Shown here: positions 41,527 to 51,195 of the stretch, piece by piece
Numbering within the stretch: position 1 is the first letter of the stretch
How the letters are laid out: every line of letters starts with the position of its first letter
Source of the DNA: Phytophthora colocasiae
Lineage: Eukaryota > Oomycota > Peronosporomycetes > Peronosporales > Peronosporaceae
Direction: 5' to 3'
Assembly (NCBI GenBank): GCA_018806915.1
Contig: JAGKQI010000091.1
Span: forward strand, 3,286,001 to 3,350,000
Length of the DNA stretch: 64,000 nucleotides
Program-made: the position numbers and the translations under genes
The notes under the pieces: model-generated
Databases searched by the model: none
Told to the model about the DNA's origin: nothing
The model's input: the letters and a program-made list of their open reading frames with translations, nothing else

Positions 41527-44500
41527 GGGGATTATGGCGTTCGGTGAAGCAAGGGATACCCCAGCGACCGGCGACGGAAGCAAAAGGTAGCACGACGACG
41601 GCAGTGACGGCTGACGGCGGGAAGATCGAGGACACGACGGTGGGTGACGACACACCACAAGTGAACAGGAAGACGACGACAAATGACATGGCGTCGGCGG
41701 TGGACAGGAACGGCACGGCAGCGATCAAAATGGCGCGCGTTCATTTGAACCAGGAACTAGACAAGTGTGAGGCGAAGCCACGGGGCGAACACAAGAAGCG
41801 GGCGGAGCGGTATGTTGCTACGGTGCGACCTGCGATGGCGGCTCAGCGATACACTTGGTCGGCGAAGACGGCAGAACGAACGGAAGGAGACGACAGCGAG
41901 AAGGTGCTTCCTGCTGAGGAAGGCGACAGTCCGAAAGATGAGGCGGTGTCTGAGGAGGGCACAACGACCAGTAACTCCGGTGACGAGCTAAAGCCTACGG
42001 CGCACACGGTAACGACGAGAACCGGCGGGACGACTACAAGTACTGAGGCAGTGACGGGCGACGTGGCGAGTGTGAGGAAGGCGACGAGAGCCGCAAAACG
42101 AGCAGCGAAGCAACGGCGCGCCCTGCGAGCACAAGAAAGAGCGGTGACAGTACAGGATGGCGACGAAGTGGAACGTATGGTGGCAGCACTGGCTGAAGAG
42201 CAACGTGTTCGGCGACAGCGTCAAGCAGAGGATGCACGGCGTGAATTAGAAGCGCGATGGCAACTCGGTGGAAGCGGAACAGCGTCGGGTGACGGCGATA
42301 ACGCTAAGGTGAACCTGGTACGGACGGAGAAAGTGTTGGTGGCGTCTGGCGGCGCAACACGGATTATTGAAGAGGCGGAAGCGGGCGACGGACTGCCGAC
42401 AGCCTTAGTGACGGTAGACGGCGAACAGCAGAGTATCAAAATTGACAGTGGTGCTCGGTACTCAGTCGCAGGCACGGACTGGATGGCACGCGGCGAGCGG
42501 GTGAAGAAAGCAGCCCCAGTGGAGCACGTAGAAGGCATCGGCGGGTTCTTGTTAGACGTGTTGGGCCTGTGGAGGTTCGAGATGAGGAACATCTTTGGAC
42601 AGTCGGTGACGATCACCGCCTGCATCATCGAAGGCTGCACGAACGAGTTCTTGGTCGGCGTTAACTTTTTGGAGAAACACAAGGCGCTAGTGGACTTTGA
42701 GAGTGGCGAGGTGCGCTACGATGAGCAGGGTCGTGAAGTGGTGATACCGTTCCGGGCTGGCGACAACAATGAAGACACGACGGCGAGCGTCCGACTGGCT
42801 GGCGCGACGAAGTTGGAACGTCGGACGGTGCAGCCGGTGGAAGTGGCAGTGACGGCCCCGGAAGGCGAAGAAGGCGTCTTCGTACCTACGACTGACACGG
42901 GAACGGTGCTGTTGGCGGCAGCGGTGTCAAAGGTACGGAATGGCAAGGCGATAGTACCAGCGATCAATGCACACGGCGGTAGAGTGAAGCTCCCTGGAAG
43001 AAAAGAATTAGGTGTATGGATTCCACTTGGTCGCGACATTGACGTGTTGAAGATGAACGGTGAGTTGGAACCCAAACGCTTGAAGACTTGGATGAAGGAC
43101 TTGGGTGACACAGAGACCCCTCTCGACAACGAGGACGAAGTGCAGGTCGGTGTTGACGATGGCCAGGCGAAGGAACTGATACTGCGGTTGCTACGGGCGT
43201 ACAGGAAGCTGACCGATGCACCCAAGGAGTGTCCACCGGCGACAACCCTTAATGTCGAGCATCACATCGACACAGGAACAGCGGCCCCAATATTAATGAA
43301 GCGGCGACGACAAGCACAAACCGAAGACGCTGTTATCGACGAAAATGTGGACACTATGCTGAAGGCCGGCGTGATCGAGGAAAGTGATGGTGCGTGGGGA
43401 TTTCCAGTACTAGTCAAGAAGAAGGATGGATCAGTTCGCTTCTGCGTGGACTACAGAGCCCTTAATCGGATAACCAAGCGAGACGTTTATCCACTACCGA
43501 GAATTGATGAGACTCTTGAGGCGCTTGGCGGTGCACGACTCTTCACAACGTTGGATCTGCAGGCAGGATATTGGCAGATACGAGTTGCGCAGGCAAATCG
43601 AGACAAGACGGCGTTCCTCACAAAACGCGGCTTGTACAGGTTTCGACGGATGCCCTTTGGACTCACCAACGCTCCAGCTACTTTCCAGAGACTGATGAAT
43701 GGTGTTTTGCGTGGATTAACTTGGACGACATGCCTGGTGTACCTGGACGACATAGTGGTGTTTACGAAAGGAAGCGTTGAGCGACACGTAGTCGAAGTTG
43801 CGAATGTCTTTGAGAGATTGGCGAGCGCCGGACTGAGTCTGAAACTGACGAAATGCATGTTTGTGGCCGAGTCTATGGAGTACTTGGGCCATACTTTGAG
43901 CGGAGAAGGCGTACAGCCAACGGACCGGTTGGTGAAAGCGGTAGCAGACTTCCCGAGACCGACGGACGCGACTGAAGTTAAGAGGTTCGTCCATCTCGCG
44001 GGCTACTACAGAAAGTTCATGGCGGGGTTCGGATCGATCGCGGCACCGATGACCCGACTACTGAAGAAAGACTGCCCTTGGCAATGGACGGAGGCGCAGG
44101 AAGGAGCGTTCGAGCACGTCAAGATGCTGCTCACGACACGGCCGTTGCTGAAGTATCCAGATTTCGCTCGGGAGTTCCGATTGGTAACGGACGCTAGCAA
44201 AACAGGCCTCGGTGCTTGTCTAATGCAGGATTTTGGCCACGGCTGGCAGCCTATTGCTTACGCATCCAAGGTAAACAGCGACGCAGAGACAAACTACGCG
44301 ATTACGGAACTCGAGTGCTTGGCGGTGGTGTGGTCGGTGAAGTTGTTTAGACCGTATCTGTACGGCCGAGCCTTTACTATTGTTACTGATCATGCAGCCT
44401 TGAAGTGGCTGATGACGAGGCCCAACTTGGCAGGACGGCTTCATCGGTGGTCGTTGACTCTGCAGGAGTACGACTTCGGTATCGAATACCGGCCTGGTGC

Positions 44501-46187
44501 AACGAATGTCGTGGCGGACGCGTTGTCACGCGCTCCGACGGCGGTACGCATGGTACGAGATGTCGTACGGGCGGAGGCGACACGACGAAGGCAACAACCA
44601 GCGGTGACGACGGTGGCGAGCATCCCGGCGGTGACATGTGCGATAGCGGCGACCAGGACGGTGACAGCACAGACATTGACGGCAACGACGGCCGCTTGGC
44701 AGTCTCAGGATCCGGCTACGGCGACGAGTGGACGGGTAACGGACGATACGCCGCCTGCAGCTCTTGAATTGACGACAGCGACGGTAGAGAGTGCGATGGA
44801 GTCCACGACTTACGGTCTGGAGGCAGCGGCATGGCAGGAACCGGCGAACGATGCGGAAACGGCGACTATGGCTACGGTGACTACGGACGCAGTGGATCCA
44901 GCGACAGGAACCTCGGTGACGGAAACGGTGGGTGCCCCTGCACGACATGCTGATACCGGTACGACGAAGGCGACAGCGGACCCAACGGTGACGCGCATGA
45001 TGTCGAGGAATACGGTGGTGCGAACTGCAATAACGATGGCGACACGGGCACGGACGGCGGCTAGGACGGACACTGAGGCGGAACCAACGAGTCATGCGAC
45101 GGCGGCGACTACGGCGAGCACGTGTGAAGCTACTACGGCGAAGAAGGCTCTCGCTGCGACTGTGAACGCGATGACCCACGACGAGCAGCCAGCGACGGCG
45201 ACACGAGACGATGACACCGCGGACGGCGACGGTGGCGCGGCGGCGAAGATGAGTAAAGCAAAGCGTCGACCACGCACGACAGCAACGACGACGCCACGAC
45301 GAAGCGCGCGTCTCCAGGAGAAGGTTCAGAAGCGCGTGCGGTTTGCGCCTGAGACGCCGGAAAGCGATGAGGTGACGCCTGCGGGTACAGCAACGACGAC
45401 TACGGCGGTAGCAGTGGACGACGATACGGCGGACACGGTGGCGGCCTTGAGACGTAGTAGTTCGGCAACGAACGGCACCATCACGCGAGACTCCATGGTG
45501 ACAACCGCGACGACGGCGACAGAGCTGGCGGTGACTACGACAGCGGATGCGGTGACAGCACGAGCATCGACGCAACCAAACCAGGTGATGGACGAGCAGC
45601 AGGCGACGGTGGTGACCAGACCCTATACGGCAACGACGACCGATGACGTTGCGGTACGAGTGGCGGCGATCGGAGGCGATACGGTGACGGAGGCGGAAGG
45701 TGATACGGCGACGGCGCATGAAGAGGCGGCAGAACGAAATGGCGCGACGGCGGCGGCGACGAGTGCTGAGATGGCGACTCCAGTAGGACGGGAGACGACG
45801 ACCCCACTGATGGACGAAACAGTGAGCCCAGAGACGGCACTGGCGCCGACGACAGTGAGGAACCAAGCACGAACGACCGGAGGGCGAACGGTGATCGGCG
45901 AAGCACCGCGAGGTAATAATGGAGCACGGACGGCGGCACGGCGAGCGACGAACCTGCTGGATACGGATTCTGGTGACGACGACGAAGCACCACCAGAACC
46001 TACCCTACAATTGACCGATGAAGAGATCGTTACAGCTCAGAAGGCGAGCAAGTTCACGCAGAAATTATTGACCACGGGCGTGTACCAGACGATGACGGTA
46101 AAGACCATGTACGGGTTGGCGGTGATTGAGACCAGAAGCGGATGGCGAGTGTTATTGCCTCCAACACTATGGGGCACGGTGTTTTAA
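41460..46187 (+). CDS. Pol (protease, reverse transcriptase, RNase H) of the young Gypsy
   Basis: The frame opens at 41460, overlapping gag in the -1 frame, and stops at TAA 46185. In order: a Thr/Arg-rich lead-in; aspartic protease around 42440 with KIDSGARYSVAG; reverse transcriptase 43330-43960 (VKKKDGSVRFCVDYRALN, FTTLDLQAGYWQI, MPFGLTNAPATFQRL, and YLDDIVVF as catalytic box); RNase H 44170-44450 (LVTDASKTGLGACL, ITELECLAVVWSV, IVTDHAALKWL). A Thr/Ala-rich low-complexity insert runs from about 44545 to 45960. The frame then resumes conserved text (RSGWRVLLPPTLWGTVF) leading into the integrase zinc finger, where it is cut by TAA. The integrase continues in the +1 frame at 46183. Apart from that break the polyprotein looks functional. 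Confidence 0.9.
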   Translation, partial: CVPGQPPTEILGKQGKRRTNVVGGLWRSVKQGIPQRPATEAKGSTTTAVTADGGKIEDTTVGDDTPQVNRKTTTNDMASAVDRNGTAAIKMARVHLNQELDKCEAKPRGEHKKRAERYVATVRPAMAAQRYTWSAKTAERTEGDDSEKVLPAEEGDSPKDEAVSEEGTTTSNSGDELKPTAHTVTTRTGGTTTSTEAVTGDVASVRKATRAAKRAAKQRRALRAQERAVTVQDGDEVERMVAALAEEQRVRRQRQAEDARRELEARWQLGGSGTASGDGDNAKVNLVRTEKVLVASGGATRIIEEAEAGDGLPTALVTVDGEQQSIKIDSGARYSVAGTDWMARGERVKKAAPVEHVEGIGGFLLDVLGLWRFEMRNIFGQSVTITACIIEGCTNEFLVGVNFLEKHKALVDFESGEVRYDEQGREVVIPFRAGDNNEDTTASVRLAGATKLERRTVQPVEVAVTAPEGEEGVFVPTTDTGTVLLAAAVSKVRNGKAIVPAINAHGGRVKLPGRKELGVWIPLGRDIDVLKMNGELEPKRLKTWMKDLGDTETPLDNEDEVQVGVDDGQAKELILRLLRAYRKLTDAPKECPPATTLNVEHHIDTGTAAPILMKRRRQAQTEDAVIDENVDTMLKAGVIEESDGAWGFPVLVKKKDGSVRFCVDYRALNRITKRDVYPLPRIDETLEALGGARLFTTLDLQAGYWQIRVAQANRDKTAFLTKRGLYRFRRMPFGLTNAPATFQRLMNGVLRGLTWTTCLVYLDDIVVFTKGSVERHVVEVANVFERLASAGLSLKLTKCMFVAESMEYLGHTLSGEGVQPTDRLVKAVADFPRPTDATEVKRFVHLAGYYRKFMAGFGSIAAPMTRLLKKDCPWQWTEAQEGAFEHVKMLLTTRPLLKYPDFAREFRLVTDASKTGLGACLMQDFGHGWQPIAYASKVNSDAETNYAITELECLAVVWSVKLFRPYLYGRAFTIVTDHAALKWLMTRPNLAGRLHRWSLTLQEYDFGIEYRPGATNVVADALSRAPTAVRMVRDVVRAEATRRRQQPAVTTVASIPAVTCAIAATRTVTAQTLTATTAAWQSQDPATATSGRVTDDTPPAALELTTATVESAMESTTYGLEAAAWQEPANDAETATMATVTTDAVDPATGTSVTETVGAPARHADTGTTKATADPTVTRMMSRNTVVRTAITMATRARTAARTDTEAEPTSHATAATTASTCEATTAKKALAATVNAMTHDEQPATATRDDDTADGDGGAAAKMSKAKRRPRTTATTTPRRSARLQEKVQKRVRFAPETPESDEVTPAGTATTTTAVAVDDDTADTVAALRRSSSATNGTITRDSMVTTATTATELAVTTTADAVTARASTQPNQVMDEQQATVVTRPYTATTTDDVAVRVAAIGGDTVTEAEGDTATAHEEAAERNGATAAATSAEMATPVGRETTTPLMDETVSPETALAPTTVRNQARTTGGRTVIGEAPRGNNGARTAARRATNLLDTDSGDDDEAPPEPTLQLTDEEIVTAQKASKFTQKLLTTGVYQTMTVKTMYGLAVIETRSGWRVLLPPTLWGTVF
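44545..45960 (+). other. Thr/Ala-rich low-complexity insert in Gypsy pol
   Basis: About 470 codons dominated by Thr, Ala, Val, Glu and Asp, written largely as ACG, GCG and GCGACG triplets. They sit between RNase H and the integrase zinc finger, where related elements usually have a short linker. It shows a few basic or Arg-rich islands (TPRRSARLQEKVQKRVRFAP) but no domain. It probably arose by triplet expansion and stays in frame throughout. Confidence 0.75.
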
Positions 46188-47643
46188 GGAGATGCATAGA
46201 TCGGTATGGGCAGGACATCTGCGCGGACCGCACACGTACGGACGTGTAGCACAATTATATTGGTGGCCAAGGCTCAGACGCGAAGTGAATCAGTGGATAC
46301 GAGGATGTCCAGAATGCGGCAGTCGGAAGGCACGTCCACGAGAGGTGATACCTCCCTTGAGAAGCATACGAGGTGGCAATGTCGGAGACCGGTGGGCTCT
46401 CGATGTAGCTGGACCTTTCCCGGTGGCAGACGGCGGTAAGCGTTTTGTCATCGCTGCAGTCGAGTATGTTACGCGCTACGCAGTGGCTCGATGTGTGAAG
46501 CAACACAAGGCGGAAGACATCGCGACGTTCCTGATGGAGGATGTTGTACTGCGGTTTGGCTGTTTCAGAGAACTACTTACAGATGGCGCTCCAGAGTTGA
46601 CGAGCGGCGTTATCGACGTGCTGATGGTGATGATGCAGGCACAACAGGGCACGGCAGTTCCGTACCGACCCCAGACGATTGGCTTAGTGGAGAGATTCCA
46701 CCGGACTTGGAAAGACTGCGTAGCTGTCTTCATGCAGGACGAGACACAAAAAGACTGGAATTTGTGGGTACGATTTGCAGTGTATGCCTACAACTCAGCG
46801 AGACATTCGACGGTGATGTTAACCCCGAACGAGCTCATGATGGGTAGGAAGTTGAGAGCACCGAACGAATTATTGAGGCGGACAGAGGTGTCTGAAGATG
46901 GCGAACTGACGGCGTATCACGAGCAGTTGTTGAAGGCAATGAAGCGGAGTCACGAATGCGCTGAACAGGCACGCGTACGAGAGCAAGAACGTCAGGCACG
47001 CTATTACGATCGGCAAGTACGAAGGCGGCGGGAGTTTCATCCTGGTGACCGGGTGTGGCTATACCATCCACCTCGAGGACCAAAAGCCACCAAGTTTGTG
47101 CACCAGTGCATGGGCCCGTTAAAAATAATTGAGCCGGCCGGGTACGAGAACTTCGTGTTGCGCAGAGAGGACAAGACGGGTGAACGAGAAGAGCTGATTG
47201 CTCACGTATCCTTTCTGGTTAGCTACTACGAACCTAGCAACCCGCTATCCCAAGTGGCGGCCGATATCGACGAGCAGCTCGAGTATGAAGGCGCGTGGCA
47301 ACCTGACGAGACGACACCAACGGATCTTGGACCAACGACGGCGGATGACAGCCGAACAACGGGGAATGGCGGCGAGAAACGAAGTAGAGCAGCAGTGGTT
47401 AGAGCGACGGCGGACGGTGACACGGGTGGACGATTGGTGGAACGACGGCGACGACGGAGAAGGAACGCTGCAGGACACTACGTCCTCCAGTACCAATTGT
47501 TACCCTTGGACGACCCGGCGAAGTGGCGAACGGAAGACAGAAAGCAATGGATTGAACGAGACGGACGGCCCCGGTGCAGGTGGGTCTCAATGTCCGAGTA
47601 CGAGCAGTACTACCAGGCCGGAAGGGTCGTGGAAGACCCTTAG
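46183..47643 (+). CDS. Integrase part of young Gypsy pol, +1 frame
   Basis: The frame that continues pol begins at TTT 46183 (KEMHRSVWAGHLRGPHTY) and ends at TAG 47641. The zinc finger has the HxnH and CPECGSRKARP halves. The catalytic core has D in RWALDVAGPFP, D in LLTDGAPELTSG and E in TIGLVERFHRTW. The C-terminal part has the GDRVWLYHPPRGPKATKF and GPLKIIEPAGYENFVL segments that bind DNA. A low-complexity tail ends CRWVSMSEYEQYYQAGRVV. No clear chromodomain is present, unlike the minus-strand chromovirus. It depends on a +1 shift or on a sequencing correction at the TTTT run 46182-46185 to be joined to RT. Confidence 0.88.
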   Translation, partial: FKEMHRSVWAGHLRGPHTYGRVAQLYWWPRLRREVNQWIRGCPECGSRKARPREVIPPLRSIRGGNVGDRWALDVAGPFPVADGGKRFVIAAVEYVTRYAVARCVKQHKAEDIATFLMEDVVLRFGCFRELLTDGAPELTSGVIDVLMVMMQAQQGTAVPYRPQTIGLVERFHRTWKDCVAVFMQDETQKDWNLWVRFAVYAYNSARHSTVMLTPNELMMGRKLRAPNELLRRTEVSEDGELTAYHEQLLKAMKRSHECAEQARVREQERQARYYDRQVRRRREFHPGDRVWLYHPPRGPKATKFVHQCMGPLKIIEPAGYENFVLRREDKTGEREELIAHVSFLVSYYEPSNPLSQVAADIDEQLEYEGAWQPDETTPTDLGPTTADDSRTTGNGGEKRSRAAVVRATADGDTGGRLVERRRRRRRNAAGHYVLQYQLLPLDDPAKWRTEDRKQWIERDGRPRCRWVSMSEYEQYYQAGRVVEDP

Positions 47644-47656
47644 GTTGAGGAAGACG

Positions 47657-48448
47657 TGTAATGGATCTGGAGTCCTGGTGGCGACAGACGGAACGGTGGC
47701 GGTGGTTGAAGCAGAGGAGCAGCTGGTGGATGAGTCCCTCGAAGATCCAGTAAGGACCTTACAAGATCGGCAGAGCGGTACCTCGGTGGGTGCTGGAGGC
47801 CTCGGACGCAGCGAGCTCTGAAGCTCACTCTTGGAATTGACGCAGCGAGCTCTGAAGCTCACTCTTGGAATTGACGAGCACCACAACGGCCAGCTGGAGA
47901 GCAGGCGACGAACGAACGAAACGGCGGACGGCGAGCGAGGTGCACGACGGTGTACACGAGCTCTTGGTGGACGAACGGAACGAACGGTGAAGTGACGGAC
48001 ACGTTGGTGGACGCGCTCACAAACGGAACGAACGGTGAAGTGACGGACACGTTGGTGGACGCGCTCACAAGCGGAACGAACGGTGAAGTGACGGACACGT
48101 TGGTGGACGCGCTCACAAACGGAACGAACGGTGAACGGCGGTACGGGAACGAGGAAGGCAACGGTCTTCACGTCTACGGCGACTGCGCACGAAGAAGGGC
48201 AAGTGCACGTGTCCAAGTGGTGGCCAGACAACTCGAACTCGGACGGCAGTAGGTAGAATTGGGTAGTCTATTTAGATTCTCTGAGCTACATTTTGGTGGC
48301 GAACGAAATATAAAGTAGGCAGTGCGTCAGCGAGGCGTACGCCGGCGGGGTGATAGACGTTCTATCACTGACGGCCAACGGATTCTTGGGCCGATCGGCA
48401 CTGAGCGACCAACAACCCGGCGCGCAGGGTTAGAAGAGACGCGTTACA
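47657..48448 (+). repeat. Young Gypsy 3' long terminal repeat
   Basis: 792 bases. Its two 34-base units are at 47807-47840 and 47841-47874; the rest matches the left repeat without visible difference. A purine-rich GGTTGAGGAAGACG precedes it. Confidence 0.95.
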
Positions 48449-48653
48449 GTACCGTACCACCATTGGTACATTTATGAAACCCAGAGAATCGGATAGATTT
48501 CTATCAGTTGGTCAACTTTTGTTGGGGAGGAGTATATTTTTTTATCAAGGATTAAATGAGTAGGAGCAACATAATTCTGTTTTTCGTGAATACATCCACT
48601 TCATTGGGGACGCTCGTTGTTACAAATTCCAATACCTGTACCTGACTGAAACC
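48449..48653. other. 3' flank of oxidoreductase gene
   Basis: Short AT-rich spacer that must contain the polyadenylation region of the minus-strand gene; the Gypsy element begins at its far side. Confidence 0.5.
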
Positions 48654-49775
48654 TTAGTTGGCGAGAGCCACGTCACGAATCTTGCACGTCAACGCGTACG
48701 TGTTCACTGCGTCTTGATACTGGCAGCGGATGTCTTCACCTTCGCCATGGACAGCCTTGAGGAACTCGCGATCCTCCGTCAAGTACATGTCGTCTCCGGG
48801 GAACTCGAACGTCAGCTCTTCGTCGCTGTCACCCTGAAGCACCTTGAGAGTTGGCGTCTCCGAGTACGGCTTCACCACGCCGATACGAAGGCCGTCGGCC
48901 ATAATTTCCACCGAAGCATCGTACGCCTCGCCCTGCAGCAATGTGCCGTGTACCAGGTTGCCGAGCGCGCCACTCTTGAAGAACCAATTGGCTACGTGAG
49001 CACGGGGCACGCGGTTCTCCGCCGGGATGGTCGTCTCGTCCACGGGTACCTTTTCCAGGTAGCCGATATCACCGGGTGTAAGACTGGCCTTCACGCTGCG
49101 ACTGTAGACTGTGTCCATGTCCACCTCACCTACAAGGTAGCGCGAGATATCAGCAAAGTGTGTAGCTTGCTCGACGATGGGGCCACCGCAGTGCTCCGAG
49201 TTCCACCAGAACGGACTCGGGATGTTCGCGTACGTGCAGTTGTAGCGTGCCATGAGGCACACGGGCTTCTTCCCCTTGAGCAGTTCTTTGATCTTTTCAC
49301 CGAAGAGCGAGTAGCGGAACATGTAGCCCACCGACACCACCAACTTTTTTTCCTTGCGCAGGCTCTCCACCTCGGCCGCGTACTTGATCACTTCGTCGAC
49401 AGGTGCGTTCGATAGTGGTTTTTCCAGGAACAGGTGCGCGCCGGCGCGAAGGACTTGCAGTTCCAGCGGGTACTTGTAGCAGCCGTGGAACGAGGGCGGC
49501 ACACCGATGAACACGGCGGTGGGCTTGACGGTATCAAGCATGTCTTGCAGGTCAGCAAAGATCTCGGTGTTGGCCCACACGTGAGCGAACTCCTTGTTGG
49601 CACGACGCGCATCGAGTCTTTCATGAGCTTTGGTGACGAGCAGGTCAACAATGGCCACAATAGCGGCGCCAAGCTGCTCAAGGCGCGAGGCGTGATCCCA
49701 CGGACCTTCAGCTCCACCAAAGTTGACAGCACCAGCACCGACGAGGGCCACACGGGTTCCAGAGATGGTCGACAT
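48654..49775 (-). CDS. Gfo/Idh/MocA-family oxidoreductase
   Basis: An intact 373-residue single-exon gene with ATG at 49773-49775 and stop at 48654. This family uses NAD(P) to oxidise or reduce sugars, inositol and related compounds in the cytosol. The N-terminal Rossmann fold has the glycine-rich VALVGAGAVNFGG. The family EKPLS motif, whose lysine is catalytic, is near residue 118 (AHLFLEKPLSNAP). FRYSLFG and the C-terminal beta-sheet domain (CGGPIVEQATHFADISRYL) follow. In that segment the pattern of Gln-x-x-His is typical of the active site. Substrate cannot be read from sequence. GC-ending codons suggest good expression. Confidence 0.9.
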   Translation of the reverse strand: MSTISGTRVALVGAGAVNFGGAEGPWDHASRLEQLGAAIVAIVDLLVTKAHERLDARRANKEFAHVWANTEIFADLQDMLDTVKPTAVFIGVPPSFHGCYKYPLELQVLRAGAHLFLEKPLSNAPVDEVIKYAAEVESLRKEKKLVVSVGYMFRYSLFGEKIKELLKGKKPVCLMARYNCTYANIPSPFWWNSEHCGGPIVEQATHFADISRYLVGEVDMDTVYSRSVKASLTPGDIGYLEKVPVDETTIPAENRVPRAHVANWFFKSGALGNLVHGTLLQGEAYDASVEIMADGLRIGVVKPYSETPTLKVLQGDSDEELTFEFPGDDMYLTEDREFLKAVHGEGEDIRCQYQDAVNTYALTCKIRDVALAN

Positions 49776-50114
49776 TTCTCTTGAGTGTTTTTGGAGAGAT
49801 GAGAAGTGGGTTGTAGCTGAAGGGAAAAAGGATAATGGAGCTTGTTAGATCTGACAAGTTCGACTGCTGGGTGATAGATCAATGTGTGCGTGGTTGAAGG
49901 TGAACACGAACGTTCTGTGCCACAGAGTCTGTGGCGAGTAGTGTACTCCGCCAACATGTTTGCTAGAATTACTACACACTAACTTACTGTTAGTGCTGTT
50001 AGCAAACGTGTTACCCTGTTTGTTGTGGACTTCCTATATAACTACAGTACTATAGTAGTATTGTCCTGCGCAGCCGATGCGTCGCTGTCTTCAGTAGCTT
50101 CGTCTTCCAAGTCT
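49776..50114. other. Promoter side of oxidoreductase with repeat copy
   Basis: Contains the 5' flank of the minus-strand gene. GTGGCGAGTAGTGTACTCC and the TACTACACACTAACT block (49931-49990) recur in similar form at 50298-50405, bracketing the hAT scrap. Confidence 0.5.
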
Positions 50115-50303
50115 TCAATCACGCTTCTCATGTAGTCCGTAGAGTCTCCAAACACGTTCTGCAGCAGCAGAAGAGGTAGGAACCGTAAAGAGTCTCGTTG
50201 CAATTGGAGCCAAGAGCGGAAATTCAGTCACACATTCAACATTCAACAGAACTGTGGGCTCAGGATCAGTAAGCGACGGGTGAGCGTCTAACTCCACCAA
50301 CAT
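50115..50303 (-). pseudogene. hAT transposase C-terminal scrap
   Basis: 62 codons with FPLLAPIATRLFTVPTSSA and AERVWRLYG, which is the hAT dimerisation-domain signature. No catalytic region is nearby. It differs from the hAT copy at the left edge (which has SVPSEEAFS), so it comes from another subfamily. Similar TACTACACACTAAC repeats on both sides suggest the remains of one element. Confidence 0.7.
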
Positions 50304-51195
50304 GTTAGTAAAATTTACTACACACTAACTAACTGTTTATAAACAGGGTCGCCAACTCTACAGTTAGCGTTAGTGCGAACACTAGTGGCGAGCAGTATGT
50401 CACGTACCTGTGAGCAAATCTGATCTCGCGTTTACGCATTGTTTAGGCTATTTGACGATTATGCATAAAATACACTGCAGTATGTATTCGATGGGAAGCC
50501 TTTAAAGGAATGAAGGCATACAGAAACATCCCGGATTCTCGACACATCCTGTACCGTCACGCGCTTTATCTCGATTTCAAGTACCCGTAAGTTTGCTACT
50601 TTCACGTGCCAGGTTGCGTGAAAGCCTTATTTTTATGTATCCAATTCACCAGAATGAGTGTAATGCTAGCACTACTACGGCTGGCTTGTGCACATTGTGC
50701 AGTGCACAGTCTTAGTCATTTATACAATCTTGGCTAAACTTTGGCCAAGTCTTTGTACATGTAGAAGTTCTACAGTATAATTGACCTACTTCATGTACTA
50801 TCTTCCGTACTGTATGAAAGCTGTACCGCCTCAAAAGCACAACTCCTCCAAATCTGAAGCACCTGTCCGGTTATTTACCACACAAGCATCGATCGTACGC
50901 GCTGCTTCATCTTCAACACACACATCATGGCCTAAAAGTTTTAGGCCTTAGGCTAAAACCCTCGTCGCTGAACGAAAAGCGACTGCATTGCCCAATTTCC
51001 CGATAACCTCCAGTAGGGATCATATACAGTACAGATCTGATAAAGGATCTGACTCATCTCTTTGGTAGTGATCTGATAGCTGAACAGGAACATGTCAAAG
51101 AGGTAAATGGGCGTGTATTCATTATTTGTCTGTACTCCTTGTCCGAACTAGATGTCACTAAGATACTTGCTAAATGTACTTACAGCTCACGCTTC
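50304..51195. other. Intergenic, only a short palindrome
   Basis: No gene recognised. GGCCTAAAA-G-TTTTAGGCC is a perfect palindrome at 50929-50947. Confidence 0.5.

Larger units (their letters stand above)
38759..48448 (+). mobile_element. Young Ty3/Gypsy retrotransposon
   Basis: A 9690-base element bounded by TGTAATGG...GCGTTACA repeats (38759-39584 and 47657-48448) with target duplication GTAC (38755-38758, 48449-48452). A primer site TGGTGGTCATACAGG follows the left repeat directly. Gag (39634) and pol are in plus sense, with pol in the -1 frame relative to gag. The two repeats appear identical except that the left one has three and the right one two copies of a 34-base unit. The element inserted about 200 bases beyond the stop codon of the oxidoreductase gene. 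Confidence 0.95.

Noticed and set aside
44526..45866. 446-codon Arg/His-rich minus frame opposite Gypsy pol
   Set aside because: Arises from complementing the ACG/GCG-rich Thr/Ala insert; composition only.
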